From contig ML978125.1 of NCBI GenBank assembly GCA_010015805.1, positions 1,240,001 through 1,304,000 on the forward strand: a stretch of 64,000 nucleotides of DNA, in the 5' to 3' direction. Numbering within the stretch: the stretch's first letter is position 1; every line of letters starts with the position of its first letter. The DNA comes from Rhizodiscina lignyota. Taxonomy: Eukaryota > Ascomycota > Dothideomycetes > Aulographales > Rhizodiscinaceae. Under the pieces are notes generated by a model. The model was not told where the DNA came from. It saw only the letters and a program-made list of their open reading frames with translations, and did no database searches. Position numbers and translations under genes: made by a program. Positions 1-11,177 of this stretch are shown here, piece by piece.

Positions 1-1
1 C

Positions 2-639
2 ATGGCCCCTTTCTTCGCGTTGAAATATGCGCCGCCTGCAATGGCGAAGACGACACCGCAAGGCAGCTATCCGAATGCAGCCCCCAAAGATCAGAAATAT
101 GGTTCGATAATCGTGGTTAGCTCTGTGGCAAGCACATATGGAGGGTGTTGGGGACCATGCTTTACAATGAGCTCGCATGCAGCATTGGGAGTCGTAAGGG
201 CAGGAGTTGCTGTTCTGAAAGGGACAGGCGTGCGGATAAACTGCATATCACCTGGTCAGATTGATGTTGGCGTGGATTTGAAAGCCGTACGCCGTGTCTT
301 CCCTTGTGCTTAACGAATCTTGCTAAACTCGCTCAGTTCGACATGCGAGGAATGAGTTCGCAACTACCCCCGTCGAGTTTGCAATCGAAAGAGGTGAGGA
401 ACCGTATCATGGATATACTGTGAATATTGAACTAATGATTGCTTGCAAAGACCCAGAAAGACAACATTGGCCTTGAGCGAGCGGGTTTGCCGACCGAAAT
501 TGGTCGCGTCGCTGGCTTTCTCGCAAGCGGATTCAGTAGTTACATTACCGGAGCCAACCTAGTTGTCGATGGCGGTGCTTCGTACGTCATAGATGGAAAT
601 CTACCATTTCAAAGCACTGACGGTGATACAGAACAATGA
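2..639 (+). CDS. Short-chain dehydrogenase/reductase, 3' part only
   Basis: This is the C-terminal two thirds of a classical SDR (NAD(P)-dependent oxidoreductase); the Rossmann nucleotide-binding start lies left of the window. Proposed exons are 2-286, 337-393 and 451-639. Intron 287-336 ends in a clean branch site and acceptor (tgctaaactcgctcag), and intron 394-450 runs gtgagg to cttgcaaag; all joins keep frame. The strand-5 serine region (VVSSVAS) and the family C-terminus (GLPTEIGRVAGFLAS, then SYITGANLVVDGG) are clear. The position that normally holds YxxxK reads T-M-S-S-H before AALGVVRA, so both the catalytic Tyr and Lys appear replaced. The protein may therefore be catalytically dead, a binding protein, or a decaying copy. 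The family call is secure and the substrate is unknown. Confidence 0.8.
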
Positions 640-826
640 ACCCTTTGACGGTGCCAGTCTGATAGTGGGTATGTGTGAAAGATAGAACTTTAATAGCAAA
701 GGGTGGATTCCTGGGCATCCAGGTATCACAAGATACAGTCCTTTCAAGTCTTACCATCAACTCTTAACTTCTCAAGTTCTCATCTACGAGGACTGAACCA
801 CTCCTGCGCTCATAAGTCTCTTGTCG

Positions 827-1255
827 CTACGTCATCTTTGATAATAGGATAGATGCACCTTGTTCATGACCTGGATATGAGCGCAGATTATGTGCAACAC
901 TTGCTACAGTGGCGAAATCGCTCCCGTTGTCATACCAAACTGCGCCGACAATGGCCTCTACGGTATCCACAATAAGGTTCTTCTCCAGAGGATCCCCAAT
1001 ACTCTCGTGGTCTGGGTTGATGTAGGCCAACAGGCCTTTGTCGTAAACGACCATGGTTAGGTGTTTGTTGGACGAGTCTGTCGACATCTTGTCCGAGACG
1101 ATTTCTTTCTCAGTCGTCAGGAGTAGTGCTCAAAAGTACTTGGAGAGTGTTTCCTGACTCAACAACTCTCTTAATGCAGCCATAGAGAGCTTCCCCGTAC
1201 TAGTGAGCTTATATTTGAGATTATTAGGAAATAGCTTAGAGGATTTGCTTCTCAT
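827..1255 (-). pseudogene. RNase III-like domain protein, interrupted by an in-frame stop
   Basis: The downstream open part (1087 to 827) carries the C-terminal signature of an RNase III domain: LIVDTVEAIVGAVWYDNG followed by a helix VASVAHNL. Reading upstream in the same frame, a TGA at 1130-1132 separates it from a further 41 open codons beginning at an ATG at 1255. These read GKLSMAALRELLSQETLSKY, which resembles the helix after the family's catalytic motif. No GT-AG intron of plausible length removes the stop while keeping frame. The usual NERLEFLGD catalytic motif was not found upstream. The simplest reading is a truncated, decaying RNase III-family gene; an unrecognised intron or a short functional product from the 1087 ATG cannot be excluded. 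Confidence 0.5.
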
Positions 1256-1871
1256 TGTTATAGAAGAGTGACGCCATTGTAAGCCTCGTTCGCGCACGAG
1301 AAACTGGCCCTTTCGTACTAAAACGACACCAACATCTTGTACAACCCAGGTCGTTAAATTATTCTGACTCGATATCTGGGTATGACTCTTCTATTTTGCT
1401 ATCGAAATCTTATCACATGCAACATACTGTGATAACTCCATGCCGCCCCCCCCTAATGCACGGGGCGTCGGTCATTCGCCGATGTCGGCTAATTCAATTT
1501 TAAGATGCAATGAACAGCTAAGCTAACAGAAACCTCCACGAACTCGCATATAATCATCCTTCCCTGTTGTGACTTTCCCGATGTACACAAGTGTGCTGAT
1601 CAACGATAATAATTGGCATTGAGGACTTGGAACTCTATTGACGATGCTGGGAGTTTGTCGCTTCCAACGGAACCCGAAATTTCTCCCTCCAACTGTCACA
1701 ATCGGGCGCTCCTTCTTGTAACATACAACGCCCGACTTGTGACAGCATTGAGTAGCTAGGCTGTCCTTTGCACGAAGTCCTCCTCACTTTTCTTAGTCTC
1801 AACCTCTTTGGACCCATTTGATACCAAACTTTCGTTAAGCAGATTGTATCTATTCATAAAGCTCTTCCGCG
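1256..1871. other. Intergenic stretch upstream of the nucleotidase gene
   Basis: No convincing gene. It contains a run of cytosines near 1445-1453 and the upstream region of the Hal2/Met22-type gene. A stretch around 1310-1350 on the minus strand resembles the conserved AGTACGAAAGG loop of large-subunit rRNA, but only over a few bases (see rejected items). Confidence 0.4.
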
Positions 1872-2954
1872 ATGCTCCCATACGAAGACGAACTTCTTTT
1901 CGCGAGTCTCGCAGTCCAGCGGGCCGTCATTGCAACCAAGACTGTCCTGTCTTCTGTCCAGAAGGGCATCCTTTCCAAATCTGATGCCACACCTGTCTCA
2001 CTCGCTGACTTTGCTGGCCAAGCGCTGATCGTCTCTGCTATCCACGGCGCATTTCCGGAGGACGTTATTGTCGGCGAAGAAGATGCATCGTCACTGCGTT
2101 CAAATCCTGACTTAGCGCAACAAGTTTGGGATCTCGTTCAGTCTACAAACCTTGGGAATGAGATCAACGAGAAGCTTATGTCACGGCCCAAGTCTTTGGA
2201 AGAGATGTTGGACTTTATCGATCTCGGAGGTACCGGGAACCCAACAATTAGAGGCAGATGTTGGACTATTGACCCCGTTGATGGCACGAAGACGTTCCTC
2301 CAAGGCACACAGTACTGCGTCGTTGCCGCGTTGCTCGAAGATGGGGAGGAGAAAGCCGCTGTAATAGGGTGTCCGCACATCAATCTCCAACGCTCTCCAC
2401 CGATCATTTCAGAAACGGAAGATTCTATCGATCGCGACGGAACAGGGTGTCTTATCTCTGCGATCAAAGGCCAAGGAACGTGGGTTCGACCACTGTCCGA
2501 CAGTACCGCGGAACAAAGCAGGCAGATTAGAATACAAGGAGCCGGCGCCCCTGAACGAAACCTTATATTCACAGGAAACCAAGACACCAGAACGCCTCAA
2601 CTATCTACTCGTCATATCATCGCTGAGCGGCTCGGAGCGACCTGGCCGCCTCATCATATCTATTCGACGCAGCTTGGATATGTTGCTTGCGCGCTCGGAA
2701 CATGCGATGTGCATTTGAAGGCACCGAAGGAACCTCCGACAGAGCATGCTCCATACGTATGGGACCATGCTGGAGGCATCTTGATTTATGAGGAAGCTGG
2801 TGGGAAAGTGACTGATTTGAATGGGATGCCGGTGGTGCTGTCTGCGGGAAGGAAGCTCACGCGCAATTATGGAATCATAGCAGCGCCAGAAGAGATCCAT
2901 GGGAGGGCGTTGGAGGCAGCGAGGGTGGCAATAGACGAGGCCATCGGTCAGTGA
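1872..2954 (+). CDS. MET22: 3'(2'),5'-bisphosphate nucleotidase (Hal2/Met22 type)
   Basis: The enzyme dephosphorylates 3'-phosphoadenosine 5'-phosphate (PAP) to AMP in sulfate assimilation and is the lithium/sodium-sensitive target behind HAL2 salt tolerance in yeast. The intronless frame gives 360 residues, close to the family's usual length near 357. The metal-binding signatures of the inositol-monophosphatase superfamily are all present: VGEEDAS near residue 70, DPVDGTKTF near residue 135, and WDHAGG with the trailing EEAGGKVTDLNG near residue 300. The start at 1872 fits the family N-terminus (YEDELLFASLAVQRA). The gene is complete with no visible lesion. The neighbours are unrelated, so the assignment rests on the protein alone. 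Confidence 0.93.
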   Translation: MLPYEDELLFASLAVQRAVIATKTVLSSVQKGILSKSDATPVSLADFAGQALIVSAIHGAFPEDVIVGEEDASSLRSNPDLAQQVWDLVQSTNLGNEINEKLMSRPKSLEEMLDFIDLGGTGNPTIRGRCWTIDPVDGTKTFLQGTQYCVVAALLEDGEEKAAVIGCPHINLQRSPPIISETEDSIDRDGTGCLISAIKGQGTWVRPLSDSTAEQSRQIRIQGAGAPERNLIFTGNQDTRTPQLSTRHIIAERLGATWPPHHIYSTQLGYVACALGTCDVHLKAPKEPPTEHAPYVWDHAGGILIYEEAGGKVTDLNGMPVVLSAGRKLTRNYGIIAAPEEIHGRALEAARVAIDEAIGQ

Positions 2955-2990
2955 CAGCTCCATGCCACATGGTATATCGAGAGTTGTGAA

Positions 2991-3245
2991 ACGGACTAAA
3001 TTACGGCGTGACAGAATAGTTGAGTCATAGCTACAATATATCGATCCGCGAGGATGTATATATTGAGTAGTTAACACAGATTATACATAGTTACATACCG
3101 ACGCTTCGTGTTTTGGATAAATGCGCTCTAGATTCAATCAAGCATTCAGAGATGCTCTCACTCGTGTTGAAGAATAAACTGGCTTCTTACTGCAGCCGTT
3201 CAGTCAAGCGGGCTCAACTATTTTGCGACCCGCGCGGTGAGCAAG
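2991..3245 (+). mobile_element. MITE-like inverted-repeat element, copy 1
   Basis: This element starts just downstream of the nucleotidase gene. It is bounded by inverted repeats whose cores are gtgacagaatagttgagtc (3008-3026) and its inverse gctcaactattttgcgac (3212-3229). The interior aligns along its length with a second element at 48858-49110 in reverse orientation, sharing for example gcgaggatgtatat and gtgttttggataaatg-like blocks. Many differences between the copies are transitions. It has no coding capacity and looks like a non-autonomous DNA transposon remnant. The outer edges are approximate because the repeats are diverged, and I could not identify a target-site duplication. Confidence 0.65.
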
Positions 3246-4006
3246 TTCAGCGAGATTTAAGAGCCAGGAGTAGCCCGGGCCATAATACCTGGAGCGACTG
3301 AGGATGGGTCTACGGTTGACGAACTCTTGGACTCGATCAACGCCGCGTTGCGGAGGGAGGGCTTCGAGGACTTCTCACGGGTTTGGACATTGGTTGAGAA
3401 TGGACACCGGTCTGAAGGCACCCGACGTGACAGAGGCGATATTCAGGTTCCAAGATCGATAGCACCGCATAAAAATGATGAAGCCTAGTAAATCATGAGC
3501 TACTCGGCATCTAGCATTTGTAACCCTCATTCTTACCAGTTCAAGTTCCAGCCCCGAAATTCGTTACCGCCGTTAGTCACAAATCGCAACGGTTGAGGGG
3601 GGTAATCGCTCGTGTTACCGAAACCGTTGGCCATCAACACGCCCAGAAAAGAGCTTGGAGCCGTTAAACACTGCACCGTGTTCCATACGGCGACCAATGC
3701 CATCCCTCGGATTCGTTTGCTCGAGTGTGTTGATGAGTCTGACGCTGTACTTTCACATTAAAATATACAACACCGCCTCACAGGCCAACACCGCCTCATA
3801 GGCCAACACCGTTATCATGTTCCGCATATATAGAGAGCCCAGTTCACGATCCCTGGTCCCCCTTTCTCTTCCACCGCCTTCAATATCCGAACTCTTCATC
3901 ATCAAATTCCTTCTCCTACCAGTACAACACAAGCATTCTTCGGATCCCAGCATCATAGCTCTTCAGAAACTGCAGAGGCGTTCAGGCAAGCGCGGTCCTC
4001 GCAACC
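3246..4006. other. Intergenic stretch with a short open remnant
   Basis: No complete gene. On the plus strand an open stretch of about 60 codons runs from roughly 3302 to 3488 (DGSTVDELLDSINAALRREG and onward) without a start codon or recognised family, so it may be a fragment of a lost gene. Two near-identical short segments (caacaccgcctca, at 3767-3780 and 3785-3798) form a small tandem repeat before the next gene's leader. Confidence 0.35.
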
Positions 4007-4952
4007 ATGCCTGTCGCAACTGATAGTTCAGTGGATCCTGACACCAGGACTCATTTTTCATTCTCATTCGTTGCTAGAGCCAATGAGGCTCAGATCAACA
4101 AGGCTTTTAGGGACCACAAGCGCGACGTAAGTGATCTTCATCCAACGGAGCTGTTCAGCAAACTTCCGATCGCAACGCAGGCAGAGGAGTCAACACAAGA
4201 AGGCGGATTCGCCGACCTCTTCGACTTCGGCAAGTTCAATGGCAAGCCCCCGGCCAAGGTAAGTCGTGTTCCCGAGGAATATGCATGTCAATCGACTGCT
4301 AAATCTTTTGCAGGTCAAACTACAGCCTTACTCCTTCTACGACTTTCCAGCAGAGATCCGGGCCCTCATCTATGACCACGTGTTAAAGCTTCCAAAGGAT
4401 CGTGACACTGTGTTCGTACAACCACCGTGGAAGTGGCACAGATACAATAACCCGGACTTCCGACATGCTCTTTTCAAGGTGTCCAAGCTGATACGCAAGG
4501 AAGCCATTTGCGAGCTGCTTCTGCAAAACAACCTAAACATCGATACTGTCACGGACATCAAATGGCTGTACTTCTGGGCGAACAACGGAGGAGTCCGGAT
4601 CAACGTCGAGTACAACATCGACAAGCTGCAGTTCCTCGAGTTCGATCGTTACAATCATCAGAAACTCTTCAGCAACTTCCTAACTCGAGTTGTGTACGAG
4701 GGCCGTCTGAAGAGCCTGAGGCTCCGCATTGCCGGATATCGCGTCGCAGACATGACTGCCGAGGAAATCATGGATGACCAAGGACTGGACAAACTTCGAG
4801 CCATGCGGGGGCTGGAGCACGTTGAAGTGTGGTTGTGGGATGGTGGAGACTACCACAGCGATCCGCGTATGCAGGAGATCACGAATTGGTTGAGGGAGGA
4901 GATGTGCAAGCCCGGTGAGAAGAAGCCGAGTGGGCCCAGAGCAAAGAACTAA
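4007..4952 (+). CDS. 2EXR/F-box-like hypothetical protein
   Basis: Two exons, 4007-4258 and 4314-4952, join across a canonical intron (gtaagt to ttttgcag, branch gctaaat) to give 296 residues. The second exon opens with FYDFPAEIRALIYDHVLKLP, the short helical motif that fungal annotators call 2EXR or F-box-like, common in large lineage-expanded families of Dothideomycetes and Leotiomycetes. The rest (FRHALFKVSKLIRKEA, then a region on relative positions and lengths) follows the usual pattern of these proteins. The N-terminal 84 residues are low-complexity and may be disordered. Molecular function is unknown; recruitment to an SCF ubiquitin ligase is only a hypothesis and no Skp1 contact can be shown here. 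Confidence 0.75.
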
Positions 4953-5895
4953 GAACGGAACGTACAGCAAATGGCACGGCTTGGGAGCAGAATGAATTAT
5001 CGTCATTGTCAGTTGTACATTGTTGTCAGACTCGGAGAGGTATCTTGCCTTGCAGGAAATGGTGAAATGATATCGTTACGAAGACAGGGTGAAGGGGGAG
5101 ACTGCTTAGCAAATGGGGGATCAGAGAGAAAGCCCAGAGGAAGACTCAAATTGAAGTGGCCAAAGATAGCAATTGGCAGTTATACCACATAGCATCGTAT
5201 CGAACACATTGACAGCTGCGTGCGCTGAACTGAGTGACGGCAGGGTGCATTGCTGGCGCCTCATCACCGTCAAGAACCGAGTGCCAGCGAATGGCTTTGA
5301 TACGCTCAGACCCACCACTCAAAGTATCGTAGAGTCGCGAGATTGCACAGAAGCAGTGTAAAATGGCTCGAATACATAAAGACAAAGAGATCGCGTGAAT
5401 GTAAGGCAAACAAGAGGCAAGAGTCTTAAAGTGCCTGCGTTTTATTATGTATCGCCAATCAATGAAGAAGATTTGGGCCGCAGTAAAATGAACGATAGTG
5501 GTGATCCAACTATCAAGACATCGCCCATCTTGAATGTGGTTACCATCGGCCTCATTCCAGTGTCGTTGGTATGTACACACTCACAGTAACACTAACACGC
5601 ACACGCCACGCAGCACACGCTATGCGGCACGCGACAGGCACGCTAGGCTCCAGCGCACAGCCCGGAGTTTAGCCTATGGGCCGGTATTTATCCGAAACCC
5701 CGTACTAGCTGTTTATAGGCGCAGATAAACAAACTACAAGATCACTTCTACGCTGTACAACTCATGCAAACCTTCTCAACAGCTTCGTGAGCGCGTATCA
5801 CACCTCCAGTAGGTTTGTGGAGGCTCAGCAGCTTCTCCTTTCTTTCCTGCTCACGGCATTTCCTTCTTAGTCTCTCGTTGACAACTTAAAACACC
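4953..5895. other. Intergenic region and TOP2 promoter/leader
   Basis: No gene seen. The proximal part (about 5575-5650) is rich in short cacg/cgcaca words, and the 5' leader before the TOP2 start is pyrimidine-rich (5810-5880), as is common before fungal start codons. Confidence 0.4.
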
Positions 5896-8800
5896 ATGGA
5901 TGATTCCCTCATGAACTCCGTATTTGAGGATGATGCGAGCTCTGACTTCGCGCCCAAGCCTAAAGCTGTAAGTCTAATGTCTATCTAAAGAAATCCCCTA
6001 CTTATACTGTCTCCAGAAGGCAAAAGCTGCTCCCAAAAAGGCTGCAGCGGCGCCTAAAGCGAAGGCTGGCGCAAAGAAACTCACGCAGTCGACCCTGAAG
6101 ACTACGAAAACGGCCAAGAAGCGCGCCAAACCGGACTCTGATGCGGAAAATACTGAAGACGAGGAACCTGTATCCTTCCACGATGCCTCTCTCCTCTCAA
6201 ACACGCCGCCTTCCTCGAAGAAGCAGAAGAAAGCCCCAGCGCCAAAAAAGGCAGGCGGCAAACCACTGCAGGAGATTGCAAACGAGAGCTTCGGCATGGA
6301 TGGTACTTCTGATCCAAAGCCTGCTAAGGGTTCCTCTTCGGATAAGTATCAGAGGGTATGAGGCGTCGAGTTTTGAGGGAGGAGAGTGTGCGCTAACGGC
6401 TCTGCTAGCTTACCCAACTCGAGCACATCATCAAGCGTCCCGATACATACATTGGCTCTATTGAGCGTGACAAAAAGCAAATGTGGGCGTTCAATAGCAG
6501 TACCGATCTCATGGAGAATCGCGAGGTCAGCTATGTACCTGGCTTATACAAGATCTTCGACGAGATTCTGGTAAATGCTGCGGATAACAAGCATAATGAC
6601 AAGAATATGAACGAGATTAGAGTCACAGTGGACCGAGAGTCGGGCCAGATATCGGTTTGGAACAATGGAAGGGGAATTCCAATCGAAGTTCACAAGGTAA
6701 GGATCTTCTGGGTATATTGTATCATCAATCGCTGATTCTCCATACAGAAAGAAGGCATCTACATCCCAGAGATGATCTTCGGACACCTTCTGACCTCTTC
6801 CAATTACGATGACAATCAACAAAAGGTCACTGGTGGTCGCAACGGCTATGGCGCAAAGCTCTGTAATATCTTCAGCGTCAAGTTCACAGTGGAGACCGCC
6901 GATGCTCGGCAGAAGAAGTTCTACAAGCAGACTTGGACAGCCAACATGAGCAAAATGGGTGATGCAATAATCGAACCGTACAAGGGTGACGACTACACCA
7001 AAGTCACCTTCACCCCTGACTATGCCAAGTTTGGAATGGATGGTATGGATGACGACTTTGAGGCTCTTGTCAAACGACGCATCTACGATTTGGCTGGCAC
7101 TGTCCATGGTGTCATACTCAAGCTCAACAACGTGCGTATTAAAGTCAACAATTTCAAGAAGTACATGGAGATGTACACGAAAGCCATCAAAGCTGAGCAA
7201 GGTGCTGAAGAAGACGGTGAAGGCGCGCCAAAGGAGCAAGATGTCATCATTACAGAGAAGGTCAACGACGAATGGGAAGTCGGCTTTGCGGTATCCGATG
7301 GCTCGTTCCAACAAGTATCCTTTGTCAATTCGATCGCGACGACGTCTGGAGGATCGCACGTAAACTATGTTGCCGATCAAATCGTGACCAAGCTCATGGA
7401 GGCTGTCAAGAAGAAGAACAAAGGTGGCTTCCAGCTCAAACCACATCAGATCAAGAACCACATTTTTCTCTTCGTCAATTGCGCCATCGTCAATCCCGCT
7501 TTCACTTCGCAAACGAAGGAACAATTGACGACTAAGCCTAGCCAGTTTGGAACCAAATGCGAAGTCAGCGAGAAGTTTCTAAAGGCTATCGAAAAGACGC
7601 AGGCCGTCTCGAATATCTTGCACTTTGCGCAGAAGAAAGCAGACCAGGTTCTCTCCAAGTCTGATGGCAGCAAGCGAAGCCGCATGAACAACTCCAAATT
7701 GACCGATGCAAACAGGGCTGGAACCAAGGATGGCTGGCGATGCACACTTATCCTCACGGAAGGTGACTCTGCCAGTGGCCTAGCGCTTGCGGGTCGTTCT
7801 GTCGTCAATCCCGATCTTATCGGTGTATTCCCGCTGCGTGGTAAACTCTTGAATGTCCGTGATGCATCTCTCGACCAGATTACCAAGAATCAAGAGATTC
7901 AAAACATCAAGAAGTTTATGGGCCTACAGCACAAAAAGGAGTACACTGACACCAGGAGCCTACGGTATGGCCATCTCATGATTATGACCGATCAGGATCA
8001 TGACGGCAGTCATATCAAAGGGCTGCTCATCAACTTCTTCGAGTGCAACTTCCCAAGCTTATTGAAAATTCCGGATTTCCTGAATGTCTTCATTACCCCA
8101 ATCGTCAAGGTTTGGAAGGGCGACCCAAAGGCACCTAGGCAACTGAAGTCTTTCTTCACAATGCCTGAGTATGAGGCTTGGAAGGAAGAACCAGGTCACC
8201 AGAAAGGTTGGGATCACAAGTACTACAAGGGATTGGGTACCAGCACCTCAGATGACGCCGAGGTCTACTTCCGCGATCTTGATCGCCACCTCAAAGAGTT
8301 TGAGCCGATGAAGAGAGAAGAGGCAGAGATGATCGATCTGGCCTTCTCCAAGAAGAAGGCTGACGCGCGAAAGAACTGGTTGCGCGACTACCAACCCGGC
8401 ACTTACTTGGATATGTCAGCTAAATCGTTCACCTATGACGATTTTGTCAACAAGGAACTCATCCTCTTCTCCATCGCCGATAACCTCCGTTCTATCCCGT
8501 CTGTCATTGATGGCCTGAAGCCGTCTCAGCGCAAGGTGCTATACACCTGCTTCCGCCGTAATCTCAAGAAAGATATCAAGGTTGTCGAGCTCGCCGGTAG
8601 TGTCATGGGTCTGACCAACTACGCATATGGCGAAAGTTCGATGCAACAGACTATAACGGGTCTTGCACAAACTTTCGTTGGATCAAACAATGTTAACTGC
8701 CTTGAACCGAGTGGTAATTTCGGTAGTCGTCGTATGGGTGGTGCAGATGCCGCGAGCCCTCGTTACATCTACACCCGTCTATCGCCTTTTGCGCGAAAGA

Positions 8801-11177
8801 TCTTCAACCAGGCAGATGAACCACTGTTGACGTATCATGAAGACGATGGAGCTACGATTGAGCCGCACAACTATGTCCCGGTCGTTCCAATGCTTCTTCT
8901 GAACGGTGCTGATGGTATCGGAACTGGCTGGAGTACGTCTATTCCAAACTACAAGCCGGAAGACATCGTCGAGAATCTGAAACGTCGAATGGCTGGTACT
9001 TCAAAGGAAGACATGGTCCCCATGACCCCATGGTTCCGTGGCTACGTCGGTCAGACTGAGGATATGGGTCAAGATCGCTTCAAATTCACCGGTATCATCC
9101 GCCAGACTGGCGACAACGAGGTCGAGATCACGGAGCTGCCAGTCCGCATGTGGACGCAAGACTTCAAGGACAAACTTGAAGAGATTCTCAAGGCCGAAAA
9201 GGTTCCCTCGTTCATCAAGGATTATGTCGAATACAATACACCAACGAAAGTTCACTTCATCATTAAGCTGGAGGACAAGCATATGAAAATTGCCGTAGAG
9301 AAGGGTCTGGAGGAAACTTTCAAGCTTACAAAGAGCATGGCCACCAGCAATCTTGTTGCATTCGATGCACAAGGCCGTCTGCACAAGTATGAGACTCCCC
9401 TCGACATGATGGAAGAGTTCTATCATGTGCGATTGAAGTTCTACGAGAAGCGCAAGGTTAGTTTAAACTTCAATCCTAACTCGAGTTTAGAGTCACTGAC
9501 TGTGAATAGCAATACCTTCTCGACGAGCTGCAGAAAGATCTCGACAAGCTCAGCAACCAGTCGCGCTTCATCAAGATGATTATCGACGGCAGTCTCATCG
9601 TCTCAAAACGGAAGAAGAAAGATCTCGTGGCTGAGCTGAAGAAACTCAACTTCAGGCCCTTCCCTAAGGTCGCAGATGCACGTAAGGAAGGCGAGTTCGA
9701 GAATGTCGTTGAAAACGAAGACTCTGAGGAATCAGAAGAGACTGCAGTTGGTGCTAATGACTACGACTACCTCCTTGGCATGGCAATTTGGTCCCTCACT
9801 CAAGAGCGTGTGGATAAGCTGCTTAAGCAGATCGGTGACAAGGAGACTGAGATTGACATGCTCATCAAACTGACGCCGAAAGATATCTGGACAAAAGACC
9901 TGGATGACTTCCTCAACGAATGGTACATTCAGCTCGATGACGAGAAGAAACGTACCAAGAAATTTGCTACCATGGGTCGTCGAGCCTCAGCTAAGCTTGG
10001 CATTGAAGGCAAGGCCGATAAGCGTAAGAAGCGCGATAATGATGATTCGGACTTTGAGGTGTCAAAGAAAAAGGCCAAACCGAAGGCAAATTCGCTCACC
10101 GACTACTTCTCGAAGTACACCGAGCCGACCGCAGCGAAGCCAAAGACTGTAGGAAAGAAGGATGCGCCTCTCGTTATTGATGGTGCCGCGGATACAGTGG
10201 ACGAAGAGGCACCTAAGAAGAAGACTGCTGCTCCCAAGAAGGAAAAGGCGCCCGCAGCAAAGGCTGCCGGAAAGCCAAAGAAAACCGCTAAGCCTGCCAT
10301 TCCAACCCCCAGCGAGGAGGATGATGAGGATGTCTTCGCTGAAGTCGCAAAAGAGGAAACAGAGAAACCCAAAGCGCCCACACAGCCAGTCAGAGCTGCT
10401 CGAGCCGCTTCAAAGAAGCCTGTCAAATATGACTTGCCCTCGGACGATAGCGACAGTGATGGCAATGACATGCTTGGCGATGTGTCTACAATGGTCAAGG
10501 GTATTGGAGGCAACCCATCCGATGCTACTGCCAACCGCGCCTTGTTCTCAGCTTCGGCACAGAGGCCCACAAGCAGCCATGCCCTCTCTGCGAAAGCAAA
10601 AGAGCGATTCTCCTCTCACCGAGTTGTTGACCTATCGGATGACGATGTCGACATGACGGACTACACAAAGCTTGTGCCTCAGGGCTCACCGCAGCGGCCA
10701 GCAGCTCGCACTGCGAATGAGATCATCTTGTCCGAAGACGAAGATTCAATGGATATCGCCATCACGAAGCCAAAGGCTAAACCTGTTGCTCGCACGAATA
10801 AAGCCGCAGCGAAGCCTACGGCGAAAGCAACTACGAAGAAGGCTGCTGCAGCTCCAGCCCCAAAGAAACCCGCTCCCCTGTCTCCGGCTGCCAAGGCATA
10901 TGCAGCGAAGCAAGCTAAAGCTGCCGCTGCTAAACCTATGTCTGGGGAGACCGACGAATCGGACGATGACGACGCGAATGACCTGGTGAACGATTTGTTG
11001 AGCGACGACAGCTCACCAGCGCCTGCTCCTTCGAAGAAGGCCGATGCTGCACCTGCTGCAGGACGCCCTGGCCGGCGAGCGGCAGCTACGAAGTCCAAGT
11101 ATGTGATCAGCGACGACGAGAGCGCTAGCGAGAGCGAGGCTAGCTTTGAGGAGGATGATGACGACAGTTTCGACTAA
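5896..11177 (+). CDS. TOP2: DNA topoisomerase II
   Basis: Type IIA topoisomerase, which passes one duplex through a transient double-strand break; essential for chromosome segregation. Five exons: about 5896-5967, 6017-6355, 6409-6696, 6748-9456 and 9510-11177, giving about 1,691 residues, normal for filamentous fungi. The order is a basic Lys/Ala-rich N-terminal tail of about 135 residues, the GHKL ATPase (RPDTYIGS, EILVNAADN, GGRNGYGAKL), the TOPRIM domain (EGDSASG, DQDHDGSHIKG) and the breakage-reunion domain. The active-site Tyr lies in ASPRYIYTRL (codon 8764-8766, about residue 906). The C-terminal tail is long, charged and low-complexity (from about 9990), with alternating basic Ala/Lys/Pro blocks and acidic Ser/Asp clusters typical of CK2 sites. 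The first exon is only 24 codons. All introns are about 49-53 nt. Identity is certain. Confidence 0.97.

Noticed and set aside
1300-1400. Minus-strand AGTACGAAAGG and ACCTGGGTT words like large-subunit rRNA
   Set aside because: Only short cores match; spacing between them is too short for real LSU rRNA, and flanking sequence did not align by eye. A nuclear insertion of mitochondrial rRNA would need a database search against the mitochondrial LSU gene.
6544-7524. 326-codon open frame on the minus strand opposite TOP2
   Set aside because: It is the antisense shadow of highly conserved TOP2 exons and has no family features.
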